NCBI GenBank assembly: GCA_019414055.1
Contig: DXMV01000026.1
Location: forward strand, 1 to 64,000
DNA from: Collinsella sp.
GTDB taxonomy: Bacteria; Actinomycetota; Coriobacteriia; Coriobacteriales; Coriobacteriaceae
Direction of reading: 5' to 3'
Length of the DNA: 64,000 bases
In this document: positions 1 through 7,297 of the stretch, one piece after another
How positions within the stretch are numbered: position 1 is the first letter of the stretch
Layout: each line of letters starts with the position of its first letter
Position numbers and translations under genes: made by a program
The notes under the pieces: model-generated
Told to the model about the DNA's origin: nothing
What the model saw: the letters and a program-made list of their open reading frames with translations, nothing else
Databases searched by the model: none

Positions 1-55
1 TTAGGTGGCCCGGCGTTTGCCCCGTTTTGCCGGGGATGTCTGTCGTTCAGTGCTC

Positions 56-376
56 TTACTGGCCAATCCAGTGTTGCGCATAGCTCTTAATGTCCTCGGT
101 AAAACCGTTAAGGTCGTCAAGGGCGATCACGCTGTCGATAAGCAAATTGGCTATCTCGCGGTGCATTGTGCTGCGGCGAATGTCGTTTGCAATTACGCCT
201 GAGGACAGCTTGTCTCTATTGAGGCGCTCTTCTAGTGCCCAAAATCTACTGGACGCTTCACTGTCGCCGTTCAGTATCTCAACATACTGGCCGATGAGCT
301 TTTCCATATAACGTTCTTGCCATTGAGGAAGCATTTTCTTAAACAGCTTCCAGTCGCTTTCGGCTACGTCGCGCAT
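56..376 (-). CDS. Small cytosolic protein of unknown function (106 aa)
   Basis: The protein is 106 residues, charged throughout, with no signal peptide or membrane segment, and reads as mostly helical. It opens MRDVAESDWKLFKK and ends AQHWIGQ. A GGAGG site lies 4 nt before the ATG, which supports this start. From memory, close relatives are scattered through gut Firmicutes and Actinobacteria and are sometimes labelled multidrug transporter; with no hydrophobic segment that label cannot be right. It stands alone, with no same-strand neighbour close enough to form an operon. I do not recognise a function. Confidence 0.75.
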   Translation of the reverse strand: MRDVAESDWKLFKKMLPQWQERYMEKLIGQYVEILNGDSEASSRFWALEERLNRDKLSSGVIANDIRRSTMHREIANLLIDSVIALDDLNGFTEDIKSYAQHWIGQ

Positions 377-541
377 ATGTCCTCCGCTCGTTAAACGGGC
401 TTTTCCATTTGCCTTTCATTCTATTTGGTTGTCGCTCACAGGCGTGGATGAGAGGCTCTCTTTAGCCTTCGAGATTGAGCTTGAATGGGTCGTATGTCAT
501 AAAATGGCCTATCTACTACGTTTGCTACCACACCCTCGACC

Positions 542-718
542 ATGACAAAGATTATGAAATTAAAACCGCAGGTAGAGGGCTTGCCAATTATCGGAAAAGG
601 CGGGTATGGTCGGCCCTCTCGAGTTAAACGTAGTAAATGGGCCCTTTTCTTGGTGTGCGGTCAGTTCAATGCTAATCTCCGTGCCGGAACTGACCCAGTT
701 GTTTGTAAGTTGCGGTGA
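542..718 (+). other. Short open frame (58 codons), possible gene remnant
   Basis: An ATG frame runs for 58 codons through otherwise gene-free DNA and stops with TGA inside the left arm of the palindrome that begins at 707. The translation is basic and contains IGKGGYGRPSRVKRSKW, which looks like real protein sequence rather than a random frame. No good ribosome binding site precedes it. It may be the 5' end of a gene cut off when the palindrome arrived. The rest of the 377-824 gap holds only this frame and the palindrome. Confidence 0.3.
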
Positions 719-775
719 TATAGGGACTGTTTGGCGCTTTGGAGCCTCAAAACAGTCCCTATATCACCGCAACTT
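707..775. repeat. Perfect 26-bp palindromic element, AGTTGCGGTGA family copy 1
   Basis: The arms at 707-732 and 750-775 are perfect inverted copies beginning AAGTTGCGGTGATATAG, around a 17-nt loop. It lies 3' of the HTH gene that ends at 825. Copies with the same ends occur at 1938-2008 and 9304-9370. There is no T-run on either side, so it is a poor intrinsic terminator. Confidence 0.85.
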
Positions 776-824
776 GAAAGGGGCGGGCGGTGTCGGATGA
801 GTGGCGCTGGCTGGTTGGGGCGGT

Positions 825-1754
825 TTAGGCCTGCTTGCGGCACTTCCATTGTTTGCGACACCAGCGCATGAGCGCCTTTACGATGGGAGTCGTGATGAGG
901 ATGATCCATGCGGGATGGGGCTGTCCCAAACAGAGCCACATGTAGAGGAACCAAGCGATGGCGGCTGCCGGGTAGATGACCTCGATCAGCTTAGACAGGT
1001 GGCGTCGATCGATGAAGTCACCAATCGCGTAGTAGACGGGAACCAAAAAGACGAGGAAGAGCCCCATGCCCCATGTGCCGTAGACAATGCCAAGCACCAG
1101 ATAGGCAAGAGTGACAAGTGCGGGGAAGGGGAATTTGTTCCATGCACGTCCGACCTTGGTGTGGAAATGCCTACCATGATGGTCGAGCTTGTCGTGTGCT
1201 TCCTTCCAGCTGGAAAACGTCTCGCCATCGATGGTGACGGTGCCGTTGTCATTGGTACGCACGCTATGTCCATCGTCCTCAAGCGTATCGATATGCACGC
1301 CGCCCGGCCCCACATGCACCTCTTCGCCCTTGCGCTCGTTGGTCACATGGATGCCGCTCCAGCCAACATGGACTTCCTCGCCTTTATTGGGATCAATGAC
1401 GTGGATACCGCGCGCGAGGGAAATATCGACAAGTGGTTTGTCGCCGCAATCGGCGTGCTCGGCAGAATCCTCAGCCTCATCTGAAGCTTTGGTGCCGGCG
1501 TTGCTGTCCTGTGCCTCATCATCAGCCTGTGAGTCATCAGCGCTAGCCACCGCCACCCCATACAGCAGCTCATCCAGCGACACGCCATACAGCGAGGCGA
1601 GCGCAATAAGGTTATCGGTATCGGGTGAGGACTCGCTGCGCTCCCATTTACTAACAGTCTGGCGGCTTACGCCCAGCTGGGCAGCAAGCGCCTCCTGAGA
1701 AAGCCCGGCAGCCTTGCGGCGATCAACGAGCCGCTGTGCCATCGCAAGATCCAT
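825..1754 (-). CDS. XRE-type HTH regulator with C-terminal membrane domain
   Basis: The 309-residue protein starts with an XRE/Cro helix-turn-helix (about residues 8-62; recognition helix around SRQTVSKWERSESSPD). A long acidic linker follows. Then come two tandem copies of a KGEEVHVG motif (KGEEVHVGWSGIHV, then KGEEVHVGPGGVHI). About four membrane segments fill residues 209-293, and the tail is basic and Cys-rich. I chose the ATG at 1754 because AAAGGA lies just upstream and the HTH begins directly after it; the open frame extends 24 codons further without support. The layout suggests a membrane-tethered DNA-binding protein. HTH proteins with such tails often sense envelope state, but the ligand here is unknown. 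Confidence 0.8.
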   Translation of the reverse strand: MDLAMAQRLVDRRKAAGLSQEALAAQLGVSRQTVSKWERSESSPDTDNLIALASLYGVSLDELLYGVAVASADDSQADDEAQDSNAGTKASDEAEDSAEHADCGDKPLVDISLARGIHVIDPNKGEEVHVGWSGIHVTNERKGEEVHVGPGGVHIDTLEDDGHSVRTNDNGTVTIDGETFSSWKEAHDKLDHHGRHFHTKVGRAWNKFPFPALVTLAYLVLGIVYGTWGMGLFLVFLVPVYYAIGDFIDRRHLSKLIEVIYPAAAIAWFLYMWLCLGQPHPAWIILITTPIVKALMRWCRKQWKCRKQA

Positions 1755-1937
1755 GGTGGTTCCTTTCGTTTGATGGTCGAATCGAATGAGCCGAGTATGC
1801 CGAGAACAACCGGTAGCGACCACCATTTCTAGTTAGAATCTGCTCCGACCCTACCGCAACTACCGGTAGCAACCCCTAACGACCAGCCATTTTAGGACAA
1901 ATGTCAGTGCAAGTAGCAGCCAAGAGTCCCCACTCAG

Positions 1938-2008
1938 TAAGTTACGGTGGAATAGTTTCTAGATTCAGCCATTTGCGGGCTAAGCGGGAACTATTTCACC
2001 GCAACTTA
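1938..2008. repeat. Imperfect palindrome, AGTTGCGGTGA family copy 2
   Basis: The left arm begins TAAGTTACGGTGGAATAG and the right arm ends CTATTTCACCGCAACTTA, so the arms pair with a few mismatches. The ends match the copies at 707 and 9304. It lies between the HTH gene start (1754) and the 3' end of pfkA. Apart from this and the hairpin at 2068-2164, I see nothing in 1755-2187. Confidence 0.75.
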
Positions 2009-2067
2009 ATTTCAGACCAGGCACCCGCAGCAAGAAGACGAATAGCCCCGGCGAGTATGTAAACGCA

Positions 2068-2164
2068 GGGCCCTCCGACCCCGCCCGACGATTTCGATTG
2101 GCGACCTTTGACGGAGTCAAGGGAGGAGCCAAATCGAAATACGTCGGGCGGGGTCGGAGGGCCC
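2068..2164. repeat. Long GC-rich hairpin (97 nt) 3' of pfkA
   Basis: A perfect 23-bp inverted repeat (2068-2090 and 2142-2164, starting GGGCCCTCCGACCCCG) continues inward through ATTTCGATTGGC and its partner with one bulged base. It closes over a smaller TTGAC/GTCAA hairpin, so almost the whole 97 nt is paired. It begins 24 nt after the pfkA stop. No T-run follows on the minus strand, so it is not a standard Rho-independent terminator, although it could block 3' exonucleases or transcription. Confidence 0.85.
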
Positions 2165-2187
2165 GATGGGGTGGATTCCAGCCGAGG

Positions 2188-3267
2188 CTATTCGTCGCCG
2201 AAGCTGATGCCCAACGCCTTGGCCTCGCGTACCAGATCGCTCTGGGGGTTGACATGCTTGAGCTTGCCGGCGACCTCCTCGAGCGGCATGTGGCACATCT
2301 TGCCGTCACGCAGGGCAATCATGTAGCCAAACTCGCCGCGCAGGCAGCCAAGCGCTGCCTCGACGCCGCACTGGGTCGCAAAGATGCGGTCCTGGGCGTC
2401 GGGCTGACCGCCGCGCTGCGTGTGGCCGGGGATGGCGACGCGGGTCTCGCGACCGGTCTTGGCCTCGATTTCCTTGGCGATGTCGTAGACGATCGACGGG
2501 CTCGTGCGCTCGGCAAGCTTCTTCTTGTACTCCTTCTTGGACAGCGCCGCGTCCTCCTTGGAGATAGCGCCCTCGGCGACGGCTACGATGGTAAAGCGGC
2601 TGCCGGTCTCCATGCGATGCTCGATGGTCTTGATGACGTTATCCATGTCGTAGGGGATCTCGGGAATCAGGATGACGTCCGCGCCGCCCGCGACGCCGGC
2701 ATACAGCGGAATCCAGCCAACCTTGTGGCCCATGATTTCGATGACAAACACGCGACCGTGGCTCGAAGCGGTGGTGTGGATGTCGTCGATGCACTTGGTG
2801 GCGACGTCGATGGCGCTCGTAAAGCCAAAGGTCATCTCGGTGCCCCAGGTGTCGTTGTCGATGGTCTTGGGCAGGGCGATAACGTTGAGGCCCTCTTCGC
2901 GCAGGCGGTTGGCAGTCTTGGTGGAGCCGTTGCCGCCCAGCATAAACAGGCAGTCGAGCTGCAGCTTGTGATAGGTGTGGACCATCGCCGGCACCTTCTC
3001 GACGCCATCGGCCTCGGGAACATCCAGGCGCTTGAACGGCGTGCGGCTCGTGCCCAGGATGGTGCCGCCGCGGGTGAGGATGCCGCTAAAGTCTGCCGGC
3101 GTCATCACGCGAAAACGGCTGTAGATAAGGCCCTGGTAGCCGTCCTCAAAACCGTAGATCTCGATAGGCTCTTCGCTATTGGTCATGAGCGTTTTGACGA
3201 TGCCGCGCATGGTGGCGTTGAGCGCCTGGCAGTCGCCGCCACTGGTAAGAAGACCGATCCTGAGCAT
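2188..3267 (-). CDS. pfkA: 6-phosphofructokinase
   Basis: Cytosolic glycolytic kinase converting fructose 6-phosphate to fructose 1,6-bisphosphate. The 359-residue protein carries the family landmarks: N-terminal GLLTSGGDCQALN, GGNGS at 111-115, the catalytic PKTIDND at 133-139, and IEIMGHKVGW further on. In this superfamily the residue at the fourth position of GGxGS and the one before TIDND separate phosphoryl donors: Gly with Lys, as here, fits the actinobacterial ATP-using long-chain group, while Asp with Lys marks pyrophosphate enzymes. ATP use is therefore likely, not proven. The Shine-Dalgarno site is AAGGA. An inverted repeat in its leader (3305-3338) may act in control. Confidence 0.93.
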   Translation of the reverse strand: MLRIGLLTSGGDCQALNATMRGIVKTLMTNSEEPIEIYGFEDGYQGLIYSRFRVMTPADFSGILTRGGTILGTSRTPFKRLDVPEADGVEKVPAMVHTYHKLQLDCLFMLGGNGSTKTANRLREEGLNVIALPKTIDNDTWGTEMTFGFTSAIDVATKCIDDIHTTASSHGRVFVIEIMGHKVGWIPLYAGVAGGADVILIPEIPYDMDNVIKTIEHRMETGSRFTIVAVAEGAISKEDAALSKKEYKKKLAERTSPSIVYDIAKEIEAKTGRETRVAIPGHTQRGGQPDAQDRIFATQCGVEAALGCLRGEFGYMIALRDGKMCHMPLEEVAGKLKHVNPQSDLVREAKALGISFGDE

Positions 3268-3304
3268 GATGAATCCTTCCGGGCAAGTTACAACATGCGC
3301 ATAA

Positions 3305-3338
3305 GTTTACCCCCGCACACTGTTGATGCGGAGGTAAA
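3305..3338 (-). promoter_or_regulatory. Inverted repeat in the pfkA leader
   Basis: TTTACCCCCGCA (3305-3316) and TGCGGAGGTAAA (3327-3338) form a 12-bp inverted repeat with one mismatch around a 10-nt loop, 38 nt before the pfkA start. It could be an operator or an RNA hairpin. It may also end transcription coming from the amide-hydrolase gene upstream on the same strand, but it lacks a clear T-run. Confidence 0.5.
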
Positions 3339-3407
3339 ACGTGTTAGCTCAAATGTATAGAAATGTAAGCAACGTCAGGCGAGCGTAAGGACGACGGTGC
3401 CAGCTCC

Positions 3408-4493
3408 TTACAGCGCGAAGGCGTCGACGTCGCCCCAGTGGCGGCGCAGCGTGATGGCGGCAGCGGGCTCGGTGTTGTCAAAGACGACCGACCACTGCGT
3501 GTTGCTGGTGATGTCTTCCGGATTGGGCTCTTGCGCCGCAGCGCGTAGAGCCTTCCAAGCGACTGCCTCGTCTTGGGCGCCGGCATGGGCGTCGAGGACA
3601 TCGGCGATGGCGATGGCGCGTTCCTTGCCATGGCCCAGTTCGCCGTTCTTTTGGTTGGGTAGCACTTCGGCACCATAGCAGGCGTAGAAGTTCGTAACCT
3701 GGCGCACGGGCGTCGCCTTGCATGCGCGGTCGGGGTCGCGCGGATCCCACTCCACCACCCGCGCGTCACCGGCGGCGTCGTTGATAAAGAAGTGGTAATC
3801 GCGTCCCGCCATGGCGTGCATGTCGTAGGCAGAAAGCAGGTCGACAGCTTCTTGTGTGGTGGCGGCACGGTCGAGCACCAGACGGATGGCGAGCGAGGTA
3901 TTGATGACGGGGCGTTGCGTGTCCTGGTCGCAGGGCTTGGAATCCAGGGTGAGGACGGCAATGGATACGCCGCATTCGTTAACACCGTCGAGCTGGGCAA
4001 ACGGGCCCATGAGTGCGGCGGCGCGCCCGGCGACGGAGTCAAGCGGAGTGTTATCGCCCAAGTTGTTAAGGGCGGCAAGCCCGATGGAGGCATAGCAGCC
4101 GCGTGGGTGATTGCGCACCAGCAGCGCCGAGGTGTCGTCCTTAAAGTCGTAATTGCGACCGGTGCGCACGCGGCCTTCGGCATCTACGGCGACAAAAGCG
4201 CTGCAGGCAAACTGGGGCGCCTGGACATGTGCCGGCACACCGGGCAGCACCTGCGCCACCACGGCATCGATGTAGGCCTGGTCGTCGCGCACGCCAGCGG
4301 CGATGATGCGATCAAGATCGTAGTCGTAGGCGATGTCGATTGCGTACAGGTCATAGCCATCCGCGTAGCCGGTCAAGCGTTTGAGCGACGCGGCGGACTT
4401 GATTTGCTTGCGGTAAACGATGCCGGCGGCAGCGGCAAGGCCGACGGCGGCTCCCGCGACACCGCAGGCGATGGCAATGTTACGTGGCTTCAT
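3408..4493 (-). CDS. Linear amide C-N hydrolase (choloylglycine hydrolase/acyltransferase-like, Ntn fold)
   Basis: The 361-residue protein belongs to the Ntn-hydrolase group that includes bile salt hydrolases, penicillin V acylases and C45 acyltransferases. Residues 5-27 form a hydrophobic N-terminal anchor. The probable nucleophile is Cys97 in FACSAFVAVD, followed by GRNYDF at 112-117, which corresponds to the GRNxD(W/F) motif of the family. In most relatives Cys is exposed at the N-terminus by processing; here some 96 residues precede it, as in C45 proenzymes. The substrate cannot be read from sequence: bile acid, N-acyl amino acid and acyl-lactam hydrolysis are all possible. It is upstream of pfkA on the same strand, 140 bp away. 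Confidence 0.82.
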   Translation of the reverse strand: MKPRNIAIACGVAGAAVGLAAAAGIVYRKQIKSAASLKRLTGYADGYDLYAIDIAYDYDLDRIIAAGVRDDQAYIDAVVAQVLPGVPAHVQAPQFACSAFVAVDAEGRVRTGRNYDFKDDTSALLVRNHPRGCYASIGLAALNNLGDNTPLDSVAGRAAALMGPFAQLDGVNECGVSIAVLTLDSKPCDQDTQRPVINTSLAIRLVLDRAATTQEAVDLLSAYDMHAMAGRDYHFFINDAAGDARVVEWDPRDPDRACKATPVRQVTNFYACYGAEVLPNQKNGELGHGKERAIAIADVLDAHAGAQDEAVAWKALRAAAQEPNPEDITSNTQWSVVFDNTEPAAAITLRRHWGDVDAFAL

Positions 4494-4654
4494 GACGGCT
4501 CCTCTCGTCCTGTTAGCGCAATTGTCGCAAAAGGAGCGCGGGCATGATGGCTCAACTTGGTGAGCGGCACGGAATTAAGCACGGAATGAAGAGTGCGGCG
4601 CTGGCGTGGCGGGGTATGCTGGAGGGGACCATCAACCCAGCGAAAGGGGAGAGC

Positions 4655-6040
4655 ATGACGGATCAGGAAACGCCCGAGCGCGCGCATGTGACGGCCGATG
4701 ATATCGAGGCCGCCAACGACCTTATCGACTTTATCGAGGCATGCCCCAGCATGTTCCATACGGCGGCGACCATTATGGCCGAGCTCGACGAGGCGGGCTT
4801 TACCTACCTGCCCGAGAATGCGGCGTGGGACATCGAGCCGGGCGGGCGTTATTACACGCAGCGCAACACCTCGAGCGTTGTTGCCTTTAAGGTGGGCGAG
4901 GACCTGGCCGCGACGTGGGGCGAGGACGGCGTTGCCGGCGACTATCATTTTCAGCTCACGGCGTCGCACAGCGATTCGCCGACGTTTAAGGTCAAGGCCG
5001 TGCCCGAGCTCGACGGCGCGGGCGAGACACTGCGCCTGAACACCGAGGCCTACGGCGGCATGATCGACTACACCTGGTTCGACCGCCCGTTGGCGCTCGC
5101 GGGCCGCGTGCTGGTGCGCGAGGGCGACCGTATTGAGAGCCGCCTGCTCGCCACCGAGCGCGAGGTCGCTATCATTCCGAGCCTTGCTATCCATATGAAC
5201 CGTGGCGTCAACGAGGGCTTTGCTCCCAACCGAGCCGTCGACCTGTGCCCGCTCATCAGCGCCGGCGAGCTTAAGCAGGGAGATTTTGACACCCTGATCG
5301 CTGGCGAACTGGACGTTGAGCCCGAGCAGATCCTGGGCCGCGATCTGTTCCTGGTCAATCGTCAGGATGCGCGCATTTGGGGCTGGGCCGACGAGTTTAT
5401 CTCGACGCCCAAGCTCGATGATCTTGCCTGCGCCTACACCTCGCTGCAGGCATTTTTGGGTGCCGAGAACGCGCACGACGTTTCGGTCTTTTGCTGCTTC
5501 GATAACGAGGAGGTTGGCTCCGAGACCAAGCAAGGCGCCATGTCGACGTTCTTGGCCGACGCACTGCGCCGCATTAACGGATCGTTGGGCTTTGACGACG
5601 AGTCGTACCATCGTGCCCTTGCCGCATCGATGCTCGTGAGCTGCGACAACGCGCATGCCGTGCACCCCAACCACGCGGAAAAGTGCGACGCCCGCAACCA
5701 GGTTGTGCTCAACGGCGGCATCGTCATCAAGGAGGCCGCCAACCAGCACTACTGCACCGATGCCTTTAGCCGCGCGGTGTTCCAGGCCATTTGCGATGAC
5801 GCTGACGTACCCACGCAGGCCTTCGCCAACAAGAGCGATATGGCGGGCGGCTCCACCCTCGGCAATCTGTCCAATATGCAGGCGAGCATGCATGCCGTGG
5901 ACGTGGGCCTGCCGCAGCTTGCCATGCACTCGAGCTACGAGACCGGCGGCGTACGCGACGTGATGTACGCCATCCGCGCCCTCACCGCCTTCTACGAGCG
6001 CGACCTAACTATCAACGGCGCCGAAAGCGTGGAGATCTAA
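4655..6040 (+). CDS. M18 family aminopeptidase (aspartyl aminopeptidase type)
   Basis: Dinuclear zinc exopeptidase that removes N-terminal residues from peptides in the cytosol. From the ATG at 4655 the protein is 461 residues, normal for M18. Metal-site motifs appear in the expected order: TASHSDSPTFK (His105), KLDDLACAY, CFDNEEVGS with the catalytic Glu pair, VSCDNAHAVHPNH, GGSTLGN and MHSSYETGG. I rejected the upstream in-frame ATG at 4544 because GAAAGGGGAG lies just before 4655 and the first 37 codons have no family character. A hairpin repeat overlaps the stop codon and a terminator follows at 6126. Confidence 0.93.
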   Translation: MTDQETPERAHVTADDIEAANDLIDFIEACPSMFHTAATIMAELDEAGFTYLPENAAWDIEPGGRYYTQRNTSSVVAFKVGEDLAATWGEDGVAGDYHFQLTASHSDSPTFKVKAVPELDGAGETLRLNTEAYGGMIDYTWFDRPLALAGRVLVREGDRIESRLLATEREVAIIPSLAIHMNRGVNEGFAPNRAVDLCPLISAGELKQGDFDTLIAGELDVEPEQILGRDLFLVNRQDARIWGWADEFISTPKLDDLACAYTSLQAFLGAENAHDVSVFCCFDNEEVGSETKQGAMSTFLADALRRINGSLGFDDESYHRALAASMLVSCDNAHAVHPNHAEKCDARNQVVLNGGIVIKEAANQHYCTDAFSRAVFQAICDDADVPTQAFANKSDMAGGSTLGNLSNMQASMHAVDVGLPQLAMHSSYETGGVRDVMYAIRALTAFYERDLTINGAESVEI

Positions 6041-6077
6041 AACCTGCCAAAAAGGGATGTTAATTTTGGCCGGTTTT
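6040..6077 (+). repeat. GGGA-loop hairpin, copy 1
   Basis: AAACCTGCCAAAA pairs with TTTTGGCCGGTTTT around a loop starting AGGGATG. The left arm begins on the last base of the aminopeptidase stop codon. It is nearly the same as the element at 49541 and related to 8252 and 21821. Confidence 0.8.
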
Positions 6078-6125
6078 ATCTGGGCGAATGCAAAGGGTGA
6101 AACCGAACTAGATCGGTGATGCGTG

Positions 6126-6159
6126 GCCGCCGAGGTGCAATGTGCCTCGGCGGCTTTTT
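6126..6159 (+). terminator. Rho-independent terminator of the M18 gene
   Basis: GCCGCCGAGG pairs perfectly with CCTCGGCGGC around a 9-nt loop and is followed directly by TTTTT. Confidence 0.9.
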
Positions 6160-6199
6160 GGGGCAGGGTACGGCTGATGCTTGTAAATGCTATACATGC

Positions 6200-6228
6200 T
6201 TTACGTATCTACCGTAGAGTTTTATGAT
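6200..6228 (+). promoter_or_regulatory. Putative promoter of the toxin-antitoxin operon
   Basis: TTTACG (6200-6205) and TATGAT (6223-6228) are spaced 17 bp apart, 26 bp upstream of the antitoxin start, in a locally AT-rich patch. A short inverted repeat TACG-N7-CGTA lies between the boxes and could be the antitoxin operator. Confidence 0.5.
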
Positions 6229-6253
6229 AGTTTTAAAGTATTAAGGAGGGGTC

Positions 6254-6634
6254 ATGACCACAACCGCCGCTCAGATCAACGTACGTCTCGATGCCGATCT
6301 TAAAAGGAGTGGGGACGCCGCTCTCTCCAGGGCCGGTATGACGCCGAGCCAAGCGGTGCGAGCGCTCTGGCAGCTTGCAGCGTCGCTGGCCGATCGCCCC
6401 GGTGTGCTCGAGGATATCCTGCTGCCCAGTCGGACCCGGGCGGAACAGCGCGAGCGCGAAAAGGCCGCCAAGCGCAAACTCGAACTCATCGACCAAGGAT
6501 CGGAGCTGTTCGCTGCTGCTTGCCGTGAGTCGGGAATCGATATGGCCAAGGCTCAGCCATCGGACGACGAAGGGCTCAAACGGAATGCCTATGCGGATCG
6601 CTATGGCGAGGAGATGAGCTGGCTCTATGAGTGA
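6254..6634 (+). CDS. RelB/DinJ-type ribbon-helix-helix antitoxin
   Basis: The 126-residue protein opens TTAAQINVRLDADLKRSGDA, the beta strand and first helix of RelB/DinJ ribbon-helix-helix antitoxins, and continues GMTPSQAVRALWQLAAS as the second helix. The charged C-terminal half would wrap the toxin. AAGGAGGG sits 5 nt before the ATG. The last 8 nt overlap the PIN toxin gene, so the two are translationally coupled, as is usual for toxin-antitoxin pairs. Known family members bind their own promoter. RelB/DinJ antitoxins more often pair with RelE-type toxins than with PIN nucleases. Confidence 0.85.
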   Translation: MTTTAAQINVRLDADLKRSGDAALSRAGMTPSQAVRALWQLAASLADRPGVLEDILLPSRTRAEQREREKAAKRKLELIDQGSELFAAACRESGIDMAKAQPSDDEGLKRNAYADRYGEEMSWLYE

Positions 6635-7118
6635 GGCTCCAAAGCGCATCTTGGTTGACACCAACGTGTGGCTCGATTACTTCATTCCCTCACGACGTGG
6701 TCGTTCGGTGACGATTGAGTTTTTACGCGATGCATGCACGGCGCAGGTGGATTTGCTGTATGCGGCGACATCGTCCAAAGACCTGTTCTATTTGATTTCA
6801 AGCGAACATAAGGCATGGTATCGGCGAGAGCACGGTTCGCTTTCCCGGTATGCCGCTACGGCAGCGACCTCGCTTGCATGGGATTGTCTTAGCGTGCTGT
6901 CGCAGCTTGCCACGCCAGTGCCCTGTGACTTGAGTGACATATGGATGGCGAGCAAGCAGCGTAATCTCCATAGCGATTACGAAGACGATTTAATCGTTGC
7001 GGCAGCAATACGTGCTCAAGCAGACCTCCTGGTCACCAACGATGTCAAGCTCTGTTCGCATGCGCCCGTCGCAGCAATGAGTGTAGAAGACGCAAAGAAT
7101 TACTTAGCAACGCTCTAG
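6627..7118 (+). CDS. PIN-domain ribonuclease toxin
   Basis: The 163-residue protein starts ILVDTNVWLDYF, the first acidic strand of the PIN fold (Asp11), and has DYEDDLIVAAAI and DLLVTNDVKL, which supply the later acidic residues of the metal site. PIN toxins of this type cut RNA, often tRNA or rRNA; the target here is unknown. It overlaps the antitoxin gene by 8 nt and is a little longer than common VapC proteins (about 130-145 residues), with the extra length in the middle. A nested hairpin with a terminator-like core follows at 7157-7255. Confidence 0.88.
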   Translation: MSEAPKRILVDTNVWLDYFIPSRRGRSVTIEFLRDACTAQVDLLYAATSSKDLFYLISSEHKAWYRREHGSLSRYAATAATSLAWDCLSVLSQLATPVPCDLSDIWMASKQRNLHSDYEDDLIVAAAIRAQADLLVTNDVKLCSHAPVAAMSVEDAKNYLATL

Positions 7119-7156
7119 CAATTTGAAGACCCCGCAGGTTGAACAAAAGTCAGCGA

Positions 7157-7255
7157 GAGCCCGCCGTTTGCGCCAAGGTGCCGTGAAATAAAAAGGCGCT
7201 GACCTTCTGGTCGCGCCTTTGAAATTGAACGGCAGATTGGCCAAACGGCGGGCTC
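7157..7255. repeat. Nested long hairpin with terminator-like core
   Basis: The outer arms GAGCCCGCCGTTTG (7157-7170) and CAAACGGCGGGCTC (7242-7255) are perfect. Inside them AAAGGCGC (7192-7199) pairs with GCGCCTTT (7213-7220) with A and T runs on its two sides, so it could terminate both the PIN gene (+) and the dehydrogenase gene (-). The nested layout resembles the structure after groEL. Confidence 0.8.
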
Positions 7256-7297
7256 GCAGCGTCGGCTCATTACTCCGTTTGTAAAACGGCGTAATTC

